A stretch of 64,000 bases of DNA from Hydractinia symbiolongicarpus. Lineage: Eukaryota; Cnidaria; Hydrozoa; Anthoathecata; Hydractiniidae. A model generated the notes under the pieces. The model was not told the origin of the DNA and made no database searches. It saw nothing but the letters and a program-made list of their open reading frames with translations. Location: contig NC_079885.1 in the NCBI RefSeq assembly GCF_029227915.1, positions 29,639,001-29,703,000 on the forward strand, read 5' to 3'. Position numbers and translations under genes: made by a program. Position 1 is the first letter of the stretch; the number at the start of each line of letters is the position of its first letter. Shown here one piece after another: positions 36,915 to 47,839 of the stretch.

Positions 36915-38534
36915 TGAGACTTGTAGTTTTCAGAAATGTTTTCATTTTTGATGAGACGCTTAATGAAAGTGGTTTAATCGCCGGCAAACGAAAACCCGCG
37001 ATTTGCCGTAAATCCCGGACTTGGCCCGTATAGTCGAATGTATACAAAGAAATTACCCTGTGAGTAAACTCATTTCCAAAACGATTTTTTAAATTATCTT
37101 TTCACCACTAAAACGCATGAGACTTGTAGTTTTCAAAAATGTTTTCATTTTTGATGAGACGCTGAATAAAAGAATTTAATCGCCGGCAAACGAAAACCCG
37201 CGATTTCCCGTAAATCCCGGGCTTGGCCCGTATAGTCGAATGTATACAAAGAAAGTACCCAGGATGTAAACTCATTTCCCGAACGATTTTTTAAACTTTT
37301 TTTTCACCACTAAAACGCATGATACTTGTAGTTTTCAAAAATGTTTTCATTTTTGATGAGACGCTGAATAAAAGAATTTAATCGCCGGCAAACGAAAACC
37401 CGCGATTTCCAGTAAATCCCGGGCTTGGCCCGTATAGTCAAAAGTATACAAAGAAAGTACCCAGGGAGTAAATTCATTTCCCGAACGATTTTTTAAATTA
37501 TTATTTCACCACTAAAACGCATGAGACTTGTAGTTTTCAAAAATATTTTCATTTTTGATGAGACGCTGAATAAAAGAAGTTTAATTGCCGGCAAACGAAT
37601 ACCTGCGATTTCCCGTAAATCCCGGACTCGGCCCGTATAGTCAAAAGTATACTAAGAAAGTACCCAGGGAGTAAACTCATTTCCAGAACGATTTTTTAAA
37701 TTATTTTTTCACCACTAAAACGCATGAGACTTGTAGTTTTCAGAAATGTTTTCATTTTTGATGAGACGCTTAATGAAAGTGGTTTAATCGCCGGCAAACG
37801 AAAACCCGCGATTTGCCGTAAATCCCGGACTTGGCCCGTATAGTCGAATGTATACAAAGAAATTACCCTGTGAGTAAACTCATTTCCAAAACGATTTTTT
37901 AAATTATCTTTTCACCACTAAAACGCATGAGACTTGTAGTTTTCAAAAATGTTTTCATTTTTGATGAGACGCTGAATAAAAGAATTTAATCGCCGGCAAA
38001 CGAAAACCCGCGATTTCCCGTAAATCCCGGGCTTGGCCCGTATAGTCGAATGTATACAAAGAAAGTACCCAGGATGTAAACTCATTTCCCGAACGATTTT
38101 TTAAACTTTTTTTTCACCACTAAAACGCATGATACTTGTAGTTTTCAAAAATGTTTTCATTTTTGATGAGACGCTGAATAAAAGAATTTAATCGCCGGCA
38201 AACGAAAACCCGCGATTTCCAGTAAATCCCGGGCTTGGCCCGTATAGTCAAAAGTATACAAAGAAAGTACCCAGGGAGTAAATTCATTTCCCGAACGATT
38301 TTTTAAATTATTATTTCACCACTAAAACGCATGAGACTTGTAGTTTTCAAAAATATTTTCATTTTTGATGAGACGCTGAATAAAAGAAGTTTAATTGCCG
38401 GCAAACGAATACCTGCGATTTCCCGTAAATCCCGGACTCGGCCCGTATAGTCAAAAGTATACTAAGAAAGTACCCAGGGAGTAAACTCATTTCCAGAACG
38501 ATTTTTTAAATTATTTTTTCACCACTAAAACGCA
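36915..38534 (+). repeat. Tandem duplication of a 4-monomer unit S-theta-theta-K' (2 x 810 bp)
   Basis: The S monomers at 36,915 and 37,725 both carry GAAATTACCCTGTGAG (37,049 and 37,859). Each is followed by two theta monomers, the second with GATTTCCAGTAAATC, and by a K-like monomer with AAATATTTTC, TTTAATTGCCGG and GTATACTAAG. The 810-bp period (not 812) comes from the two 202-bp thetas. Confidence 0.9.
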
Positions 38535-38940
38535 TAAGACTTGTAGTTTTTAAAAATGTTTTTATTTTTGATGAGACGCTGAATAAAAGAAGTTTAATCG
38601 CCGGCAAACGAAAACATGCGATTTCCCGTAAATCCCGGGCTTGGCCCGTATAGTCAAAAGTATACAAAGAAAGTACCCAGGGAGTAAACTCATTTCCCGA
38701 ACGATTTTTTAAATTATTTTTTCACCACTAAAACGCATGAGACTTGTAGTTTTCAAAAATTTTTTCATTTTTAATGAGACGCTTAATGAAAGAGGTTTGC
38801 TCGCCGGCAAACGAAAACCCGCGATTTCCCGTAAATCCCGGGCTTGGCCCGTATAGTCGAATGTATACAAAGAAAGTACCCTGTGAGTAAACTCATTTCC
38901 CGAACGATTTTTTAAATTATTTTTTCACCACTAAAACGCA
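38535..38940 (+). repeat. Two spacer monomers between 4-mer copies
   Basis: The monomer at 38,535 is a GTTTTTATTTTTG/CATGCG type. The one at 38,738 has CAAAAATTTTTTCATTTTTAATG and a private GGTTTGCTCGCC in an otherwise R-type body (CGAATG, CTGTGAG). Together they separate the second and third S-theta-theta-K' blocks. Confidence 0.75.
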
Positions 38941-39750
38941 TGAGACTTGTAGTTTTCAGAAATGTTTTCATTTTTGATGAGACGCTTAATGAAAGTGGTT
39001 TAATCGCCGGCAAACGAAAACCCGCGATTTGCCCTAAATCCCGGACTTGGCCCGTATAGTCGAATGTATACAAAGAAATTACCCTGTGAGTAAACTCATT
39101 TCCAAAACGATTTTTTAAATTATCTTTTCACCACTAAAACGCATGAGACTTGTAGTTTTCAAAAATGTTTTCATTTTTGATGAGACGCTGAATAAAAGAA
39201 TTTAATCGCCGGCAAACGAAAACCCGCGATTTCCCGTAAATCCCGGGCTTGGCCCGTATAGTCGAATGTATACAAAGAAAGTACCCAGGATGTAAACTCA
39301 TTTCCCGAACGATTTTTTAAACTTTTTTTTCACCACTAAAACGCATGATACTTGTAGTTTTCAAAAATGTTTTCATTTTTGATGAGACGCTGAATAAAAG
39401 AATTTAATCGCCGGCAAACGAAAACCCGCGATTTCCCGTAAATCCCGGGCTTGGCCCGTATAGTCAAAAGTATACAAAGAAAGTACCCAGGGAGTAAACT
39501 CATTTCCCGAACGATTTTTTAAATTATTATTTCACCACTAAAACGCATGAGACTTGTAGTTTTCAAAAATATTTTCATTTTTGATGAGACGCTGAATAAA
39601 AGAAGTTTAATCGCCGGCAAACGAATACCTGCGATTTCCCGTAAATCCCGGACTCGGCCCGTATAGTCAAAAGTATACTAAGAAAGTACCCAGGGAGTAA
39701 ACTCATTTCCAGAACGATTTTTTAAATTATTTTTTCACCACTAAAACGCA
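38941..39750 (+). repeat. Third copy of the S-theta-theta-K' 4-mer
   Basis: S at 38,941 again has GAAATTACCCTG but reads GATTTGCCCTAAATC. The two thetas follow; the second lacks the CCAGTAAATC variant of copies 1-2. The K-like monomer has ATCGCCGG rather than ATTGCCGG. Copies 1 and 2 are thus the younger pair and this one is an outgroup. Confidence 0.85.
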
Positions 39751-40358
39751 CAAGACTTGTAGTTTTTAAAAATGTTTTTATTTTTGATGAGACGCTGAAT
39801 AAAAGAAGTTTAATCGCCGGCAAACGAAAACATGCGATTTCCCGTAAATCCCGGGCTTGGCCCGTATAGTCAAAAGTATACAAAGAAAGTACCCAGGGAG
39901 TAAACTCATTTTCCGAACGATTTTTAAAATTATTTTTTCACCACTAAAACGCATGAGACTTGTACTTTTCAAAAATATTTTCATTTTTGATGAGACGCTG
40001 AATAAAAGAAGTTTAATCGCCGGCAAACAAAAACCCGCGATTTCCCGTAAATCCCGGACTCGGCCCGTATAGTCAAACGTATACAAGGAAAGTACCCAGT
40101 GAGTAAACTCATTTCCCGAATGAATTTTTAAATTATTTTTTCACCACTAAAACGCATGAGACTTGTAGTTTTCAAAAATGTTTTCATTTTTGATGAGACG
40201 CTGAATAAAAGATGTTTAATCGCTGGCAAACGAAAACCCGCGACTTCCCGTAAATTCCGGGCTTGGCCCGTATAGTCGAATGTATACAAAGAAAGTACCC
40301 AGGGAGTAAACTCATTTCCAGAACAATTTTTTAAATTATTTTTTCACCAAAAAACGCA
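39751..40358 (+). repeat. Three mixed monomers closing domain III
   Basis: 39,751 has CACAAGACT and CATGCG. 39,954 has GTACTTTTC and CAAACAAAAACCC. 40,157 has AAAGATGTTTAATCGCTGG and GACTTCCCG, ending CCAGAACAATTTTT. The GTACTTTTC + GATGTTTAATCGCTGG pair matches 36,307-36,711, so a two-to-three-monomer block was copied over about 3.6 kb. Confidence 0.75.
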
Positions 40359-40966
40359 TAAGACTTGTAGTTTTCAAAAATGTTTTCATTTTTGATGAGA
40401 CGCTTATTGAAATAGGTTTAATCGCCGACAAACAAAAACCCGCGATTTCCCGTAAATCCCGGGCTTGGCCCGTATAGTTGAATGTATACAAAGAAAGTAT
40501 CCTGTGAGTAAATTCATTTCCAGAACAATTTTTTAAATTATTTTTTTACCAAAAAACGCATAAGACTTGTAGTTTTCAAAAATGTTTTCATTTTTGATGA
40601 GACGCTTATTGAAATAGGTTTAACCGCCGGCAAACGAAAACCCGCGATTTCCCGTAAATCCCGGGCTTGGCCCGTATAGTCAAAAGTATACAAAGAAAGT
40701 ACCCAGGGAGTAAACACATTTCCCGAACGATTTTTTAAATTATTTTTTCACCACTAAAACACATGAGACTTGTAGTTTTCAAAAGTGTTTTTATTTTTGA
40801 TCAGACGCTGAATAAAAGAAGTTTAATCGCCTGCAAACGAAAACCCGCGATTTCCCGTAAATCCTGGGCTTGGCCTGTATAGTTGAATGTATCTAAAGAA
40901 AGTACCCAGGGAATAAATTGATTTCCCGAACGATTTATCAAATTATTTCTGCACCACTAGAACGAA
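40359..40966 (+). repeat. Start of the diverged domain IV: three monomers
   Basis: The units at 40,359 and 40,561 form a tandem pair sharing CACC-AAAAAACGCATAAG and GCTTATTGAAATAGG, seen nowhere else in the window. The third at 40,764 (type a) has AAAAGTGTTTTTATT, GATCAGACG, CCTGGGCTTGGCCTG, GAATGTATCTAAAG and the tail TTATCAAATTATTTCTGC. A type a monomer recurs at 44,202. Confidence 0.82.
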
Positions 40967-42381
40967 TGAGACTTGTAGTTTTCAAAAATGTTTTCATTTT
41001 TAATGAGACGCTTAATGAAAGAGGTTTAATCGCCGGCAAACGAAAACCCGCTATTTCCCTTAATCCCGGGCTTGTCCTGTATAGTCGAATGTATACAAAG
41101 AAAGTACCCTGTGAGTAAACTCATTTCCAGAAGGATTTTTAAATTATCTTTTCACCACTAAAACGCATGAGACTTGTAGTTTTCAAAAATGTTTTCATTT
41201 TTGATGAGACGCTGACTAAAAGAAGTTTAATCGCCGGCAAACGGAAACCTGCGATTTCCCCTTAATCCCGGACTCGACCCGTGTAGTCAAAAGTATACAA
41301 AGAAAGTACCCAGGGAGTAAACTCATTTCCCGAACGATTTTTTAACTATTATTTCACCACTAAAGCCCATGAGACTTGCAGTTTTTAAAAATGTTTTCAT
41401 TTTTGATGAGACGCTGAATAAAAGAAGTTTAATGGGCGGAAAACGAAAACCCGCGATTTTCCGTTAATCCCGGGCTTGGCCCGTATAGTCGAATGTATAC
41501 AAAAAAGTACCCAGGGAGTAAACTCATTTTTCGAAAGATTTTTTAAATTGTTTTTTCACCACTAAAACGCATGAGATTTGTAGTTTTCAAAAATGTTTTC
41601 ATTTTTGATGAGACGCCTAATGAAAGAGGTTTTATCGCCGGCAAAGGAAAACCCGCAATTTCCCGTAAATCCCGGGCTTGGCCCGTATAGTCGAATGTAT
41701 ACAAAGAAAGTACCCTGTGAGTAAACTCATTTCCAGAACGATTTTTAAATTATCTTTTCACCACTAAAACGCATGAGACTTGTAGTTTTCAAAAATGTTT
41801 TCATTTTTGATGAGACGCTGAATAAAAGAAGTTAAATCGCCGGCAAACGGAAACCTGCAATTTCCCGTAAATCCCGGACTCGGCCCGTATAGTCAAAAGT
41901 ATACAAAGAAAGTACCCAGGGAGTAAACTCACTTCCCGAACGATTTTTTAATTATTATTTCACCACTAAAGCCCATGAGACTTGCAGTTTTTAAAAATGT
42001 TTTCATTTTTGATGAGACGCTGAATAAAAGAAGTTTAGTCGCCGGCAAACGAAAACCCGCGATTTCCCGTAAATCCCGGGCTCGGCCCGTATAGTCAAAA
42101 GTATACAAAGAAAGTACCCATGGAGTAAACACATTTCCCGAACGATTTTTTAAACTATTTTTTCACCACTAAAACGCATGAGACTTGTAGTTTTCAAAAG
42201 TGTTTTCATTTTTGATGAGACGCTGAATAAAAGAAGTTAAATCGACGGCAAACGAAAACCCGCGATTTCCCGCAAATCCTGGGCTTGGCCCGTATAGTTG
42301 AATGTATCTAAAGAAAGTACCCAGGGAGTAAACTGATTTCCCGAACGATTTTTCAAATTATTTCTGCACCACTAGAACGAA
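40967..42381 (+). repeat. 7-monomer HOR b-h, copy 1
   Basis: b: CACTAGAACGAATGAG, TTTTTAATGAGACG, CCCGCTATTTCCC. c: GCTGACTAAAAG, CGGAAACCTGCG. d: AAAGCCCATG, CAGTTTTTAAAAATG, TTTAATGG(G/C)CGG, CAAAAAAGTACCC. e: GAGATTTGTAG, GACGCCTAATG, GGCAAAGG. f: GAAGTTAAATCG, GGAAACCTGC. g: AAGTTTAGTCGCC, CCCATGGAG. h: AAAAGTG, AATCGACGG, CGCAAATCCTGGG, GTATCTAAAG. Monomers are 201-203 bp, shorter than in domains I-III because ATTTTTAAATTATC lacks one T. Private to this copy: d reads TTTAATGGGCGG and h reads AAGTTAAATCGACGG. Confidence 0.88.
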
Positions 42382-44404
42382 TGAGACTTGTAGTTTTTAA
42401 AAGTGTTTTCATTTTTAATGAGACGTTTAATGAAAGAGGTCTAATCGCCGGCAAACGAAAACCCGCTATTTCCCGTAAATTCCGGGCTTGTCCCGTATAG
42501 TCGAATGTATACAAAGAAAGTACCCTGTGAGTAAACTCATTTCCAGAACGATTTTTAAATTATCTTTTCACCACTAAAACGCATGAGACTTGTAGTTTTC
42601 GAAAATGTTTTCATTTTTGATGAGACGCTGACTAAAAGAAGTTTAATCGCCGGCAAACGGAAACCTGCGATTTCCCGTAAATCGCGGACTCGGCCCGTAT
42701 AGTCAAAAGTATACAAAGAAAGTACCCAGGGAGTAAACTCATTTCCCGAAAGATTTTTTAAATTATTTGTTCACCACTGAAACGCATGAGATTTGTAGTT
42801 TTCAAAAATGTTTTCATTTTTGATGAGACGCTTAATGAAAGAGGTTTAATCGCCGGCAAACAAGAACCCGCGATTTCCCGTAAATCCCGGGCTTGGCCCG
42901 TATAGTCGAATGTATACAAAGAAAGTACCCTGTGAGTAAACTCATTTCCAGAACGATTTTTAAATTATCTTTTCACTACTAAAAAACATGAGACTTGTAG
43001 TTTTCAAAAACGTTTTCATTTTTGATGAGACGCTGAATAAAAGAAGTTTAATCGCCGGCAAACGAAAACCCGCTATTTCCCGTAAAGCCCGGGCTTGTCC
43101 CGTATAGTCAAAAGTATACAAAGAAAGTACCCTGTGAGTAAACTCATTTCCAGAACGATTTTTAAATTATCTTTTCACCACTAAAACGCATGAGACTTAT
43201 AGTTTTCGAAAATGTTTTCATTTTTGATGAGACGCTGACTAAAAGAAGTTTAATCGCCGGCAAACGGAAACCTGCGATTTCCCGTAAATCCCGGACTCGG
43301 CCTGTATAGTCAAAAGTATACAAAGAAAGTACCCAGGGAGTAAACTCATTACCCGAACGATTTTTTAACTATTATTTCACCACTAAAGCCCATGAGACTT
43401 GCAGTTTTTAAAAATGTTTTCATTTTTGATGAGACGCTGAATAAAAGAAGTTTAATGGCCGGACAACGAAAACCCGCGATTTCCCGTAAATCCCGGGCTT
43501 GGCCCGTATAGTCGAATGTATACAAAGAAAGTACCCAGGGAGTAAACTCATTTTTTGAAAGATTTTTTAAATTATATTTTCACCACTAAAACGCATGAGA
43601 TTTATAGTTTTCAAAAATGTTTTCATTTTTGATGAGGCGCCTAATGAAAGAGGTTTAATCGCCGGCAAACGAAAACCCGCGATTTCCCGTAAATCCCGGG
43701 CTTGGCCCGTATAGTCGAATGTATACAAAGAAAGTACCCTGTGAGTAAACTCATTTCCAGAACGATTTTTAAATTATCTTTTCACCACTAAAACGCATGA
43801 GACTTGTAGTTTTCAAAAATGTTTTCATTTTTGATGAGACGCTGAATAAAAGAAGTTTAATCGCCGGCAAACGGAAACCTGCGATTTCCCGTAAATCCCG
43901 GACTCGGCCCGTATAGTCAAAAGTATACAAAAAAAGTACCCAGGGAGTAAACTCACTTCCCGAACGATTTTTTAATTATTATTTCACCACTAAAGCCCAT
44001 GAGACTTGCAGTTTTTAAAAATGTTTTCATCTTTGATGAGACGCTGAATAAAAGAAGTTTAATCGCCGGCAAACGAAAACCCGCGATTTCCCGTAAATCC
44101 CGGGCTTGGCCCGTATAGTCGAATGTATACAAAGAAAGTACCCTGTGAGTAAACTCATTTCCAGAACGATTTTTAAATTATCTTTTCACCACTAAAACGC
44201 ATGAGACTTGTAGTTTTCAAAAGTGTTTTTATTTTTGATGAGACGCTGAATAAAAGAAGTTTAATCGCCTGCAAACGAAAACCCGCGATTTCCCGTAAAT
44301 CCTGGGCTTGGCCTGTATAGTTGAATGTATCTAAAGAAAGTACCCAGGGAATAAATTGATTTCCCGAACGATTTATCAAATTATTTCTGCACCACTAGAA
44401 CGAA
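42382..44404 (+). repeat. Rearranged b-h segment (10 monomers)
   Basis: The order is b, c, an e-like, one mixed, c, d, e, f, g-like and a. It starts as a regular second copy (b at 42,382, c at 42,584), skips d, then restarts at c (43,191) and ends in type a (44,202). Private changes include GACGTTTAATG, CACTACTAAAAAACATG and GAGGCGCCTAATG. With copy 1 it makes a 17-monomer, 3,438-bp offset between the a-b junctions at 40,967 and 44,405. Confidence 0.82.
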
Positions 44405-45819
44405 TGAGACTTGTAGTTTTCAAAAATGTTTTCATTTTTAATGAGACGCTTAATGAAAGAGGTTTAATCGCCGGCAAACGAAAACCCGCTATTTCCCTTA
44501 ATCCCGGGCTTGTCCCGTATAGTCGAATGTATACAAAGAAAGTACCCTGTGAGTAAACTCATTTCCAGAAGGATTTTTAACTTATCTTTTCACCACTAAA
44601 ACGCATGAGACTTGTAGTTTTCAAAAATGTTTTCATTTTTGATGAGACGCTGACTAAAAGAAGTTTAATCGCCGGCAAACGGAAACCTGCGATTTCCCGT
44701 TAATCCCGGACTCGACCCGTATAGTCAAAAGTATACAAAGAAAGTACCCAGGGAGTAAACTCATTTCCCGAACGATTTTTTAACTATTATTTCACCACTA
44801 AAGCCCATGAGACTTGCAGTTTTTAAAAATGTTTTCATTTTTGATGAGACGCTGAATAAAAGAAGTTTAATGGCCGGAAAACGAAAACCCGCGATTTTCC
44901 GTAAATCCCGGGCTTGGCCCGTATAGTCGAATGTATACAAAAAAGTACCCAGGGAGTAAACTCATTTTTCGAATCATTTTTTAAATTGTTTTTTCACCAC
45001 TAAAACGCATGAGATTTGTAGTTTTCAAAAATGTTTTCATTTTTGATGAGACGCCTAATGAAAGAGGTTTTATCGCCGGCAAAGGAAAACCCGCAATTTC
45101 CCGTAAATCCCGGGCTTGGCCCGTATAGTCGAATGTATACAAAGAAAGTACCCTGTGAGTAAACTCATTTCCAGAACGATTTTTAAATTATCTTTTCACC
45201 ACTAAAACGCATGAGACTTGTAGTTTTCAAAAATGTTTTCATTTTTGATGAGACGCTGAATAAAAGAAGTTAAATCGCCGGCAAACGGAAACCTGCGATT
45301 TCCCGTAAATCCCGGACTCGGCCCGTATAGTCAAAAGTATACAAAGAAAGTACCCAGGGAGTAAACTCACTTCCCGAACGATTTTTTAATTATTATTTCA
45401 CCACTAAAGCCCATGAGACTTGCAGTTTTTAAAAATGTTTTCATTTTTGATGAGACGCTGAATAAAAGAAGTTTAGTCGCCGGCAAACGAAAACCCGCGA
45501 TTTCCCGTAAATCCCGGGCTCGGCCCGTATAGTCAAAAGTATACAAAGAAAGTACCCATGGAGTAAACACATTTCCCGAACGATTTTTTAAATTATTTTT
45601 TCACCACTAAAACGCATGAAACTTGTAGTTTTCAAAAGTGTTTTCATTTTTGATGAGACGCTGAATAAAAGAAGTTTAATCGACGGCAAACGAAAACCCG
45701 CGATTTCCCGCAAATCCTGGGCTTGGCCCGTATAGTTGAATGTATCTAAAGAAAGTACCCAGGGAGTAAACGGATTTCACGAACGATTTTTCAAATTATT
45801 TCTGCACCACTAGAACGAA
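44405..45819 (+). repeat. 7-monomer HOR b-h, copy 2
   Basis: A complete b c d e f g h. It shares with copy 3, against copy 1, TTTAATGGCCGG in d and GCATGAAACTTG in h. CCATGG in g lies near 45,556. Copies 2 and 3 are adjacent and offset by 1,415-1,416 bp. Confidence 0.9.
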
Positions 45820-47235
45820 TGAGACTTGTAGTTTTTAAAAATGTTTTCATTTTTAATGAGACGCTTAATGAAAGAGGTCTAATCGCCGGCAAACGAAAAT
45901 CCGCTATTTCCCGTAAATCCCGGGCTTGTCCCGTATAGTCGAATGTATACAAAGAAAGTACCCTGTGAGTAAACTCATTTCCAGAAGGATTTTTAACTTA
46001 TCTTTTCACCACTAAAACGCATGAGACTTGTAGTTTTCAAAAATGTTTTCATTTTTGATGAGACGCTGACTAAAAGAAGTTTAATCGCCGGCAAACGGAA
46101 ACCTGCGATTTCCCGTTAATCCCGGACTCGACCCGTATAGTCAAAAGTATACAAAGAAAGTACCCAGGGAGTAAACTCATTTCCCGAACGATTTTTTAAC
46201 TATTATTTCACCACTAAAGCCCATGAGACTTGCAGTTTTTAAAAATGTTTTCATTTTTGATGAGACGCTGAATAAAAGAAGTTTAATGGCCGGAAAACGA
46301 AAACCCGCGATTTTCCGTAAATCCCGGGCTTGGCCCGTATAGTCGAATGTATACAAAAAAGTACCCAGGGAGTAAACTCATTTTTCGAAAGATTTTTTAA
46401 ATTGTTTTTTCACCACTAAAACGCATGAGATTTGTAGTTTTCAAAAATGTTTTCATTTTTGATGAGACGCCTAATGAAAGAGGTTTTATCGCCGGCAAAG
46501 GAAAACCCGCAATTTCCCGTAAATCCCGGGCTTGGCCCGTATAGTCGAATGTATACAAAGAAAGTACCCTGTGAGTAAACTCATTTCCAGAACGATTTTT
46601 AAATTATCTTTTCACCACTAAAACGCATGAGACTTGTAGTTTTCAAAAATGTTTTCATTTTTGATGAGACGCTGAATAAAAGAAGTTAAATCGCCGGCAA
46701 ACGGAAACCTGCGATTTCCCGTAAATCCCGGACTCGGCCCGTATAGTCAAAAGTATACAAAGAAAGTACCCAGGGAGTAAACTCACTTCCCGAACGATTT
46801 TTTAATTATTATTTCACCACTAAAGCCCATGAGACTTGCAGTTTTTAAAAATGTTTTCATTTTTGATGAGACGCTGAATAAAAGAAGTTTAGTCGCCGGC
46901 AAACGAAAACCCGCGATTTCCCGTAAATCCCGGGCTCGGCCCGTATAGTCAAAAGTATACAAAGAAAGTACCCATGGAGTAAACACATTTCCCGAACGAT
47001 TTTTTAAATTATTTTTTCACCACTAAAACGCATGAAACTTGTAGTTTTCAAAAGTGTTTTCATTTTTGATGAGACGCTGAATAAAAGAAGTTTAATCGAC
47101 GGCAAACGAAAACCCGCGATTTCCCGCAAATCCTGGGCTTGGCCCGTATAGTTGAATGTATCTAAAGAAAGTACCCAGGGAGTAAACGGATTTCCCGAAC
47201 GATTTTTCAAATTATTTCTGCACCACTAGAACGAA
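45820..47235 (+). repeat. 7-monomer HOR b-h, copy 3
   Basis: It is a direct tandem partner of copy 2. h again has GCATGAAACTTG and the tail CAAATTATTTCTGC. CCATGG in g lies near 46,972. b differs from copy 2 by AGAGGTCTAATCG and the closing AGAAGGATTTTTAACTTATC is shared with it. Confidence 0.9.
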
Positions 47236-47839
47236 TGAGACTTGTAGTTTTTAAAAATGTTTTCATTTTTAATGAGACGCTTAATGAAAGAGGTCTAATC
47301 GCCGGCAAACGAAAACCCGCTATTTCCCGTAAATCCCGGGCTTGTCCCGTATAGTCGAATGTATACAAAGAAAGTACCCTGTGAGTAAACTCATTTCCAG
47401 AACAATTTTTAAATTATCTTTTCACCACTAAAACGCATGAGACTTGTAGTTTTCGAAAATGTTTTCATTTTTGATGAGACGCTGACTAAAAAAAGTTTAA
47501 TCGCCGGCAAACGGAAACCTGCGATTTCCCGTAAATCGCGGACTCGGCCCGTATAGTCAAAAGTATACAAAGAAAGTACCCAGGGAGACTCATTTCCCGA
47601 ACGATTTTTTAACTACTATTTCACCACTAAAGCCCATGAGACTTGCAGTTTTCAAAAGTGTTTTCATTTTTGATGAGACGCTGAATAAAAGAAGTTTAAT
47701 CGACGGCAAACGAAAACCCGCGATTTCCCGCAAATCCTGGGCTTGGCCCGTATAGTCGAATGTATACAAAGAAAGCACCCTGTGAGTAAACTCATTTCCA
47801 GAACGATTTTTTAAGTTAGTTTTTCACCACTAAAACGCA
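47236..47839 (+). repeat. Broken fourth b-h copy: b, c and a d/h hybrid
   Basis: b (47,236) and c (47,438) are regular except that c has CTAAAAAAAGTTT and ends CAGGGAGACTC, a 3-bp loss of TAA. The monomer at 47,637 starts as d (AAAGCCCATGAGACTTGCAG) and turns into h (TTTTCAAAAGTG, AATCGACGG, CCTGGGCTTGG). It ends with the GAAAGCACCCTGTGAG and TTTAAGTTAGTTTTTC tail typical of domain V type m. The domain IV/V border therefore lies inside this monomer. Confidence 0.85.
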
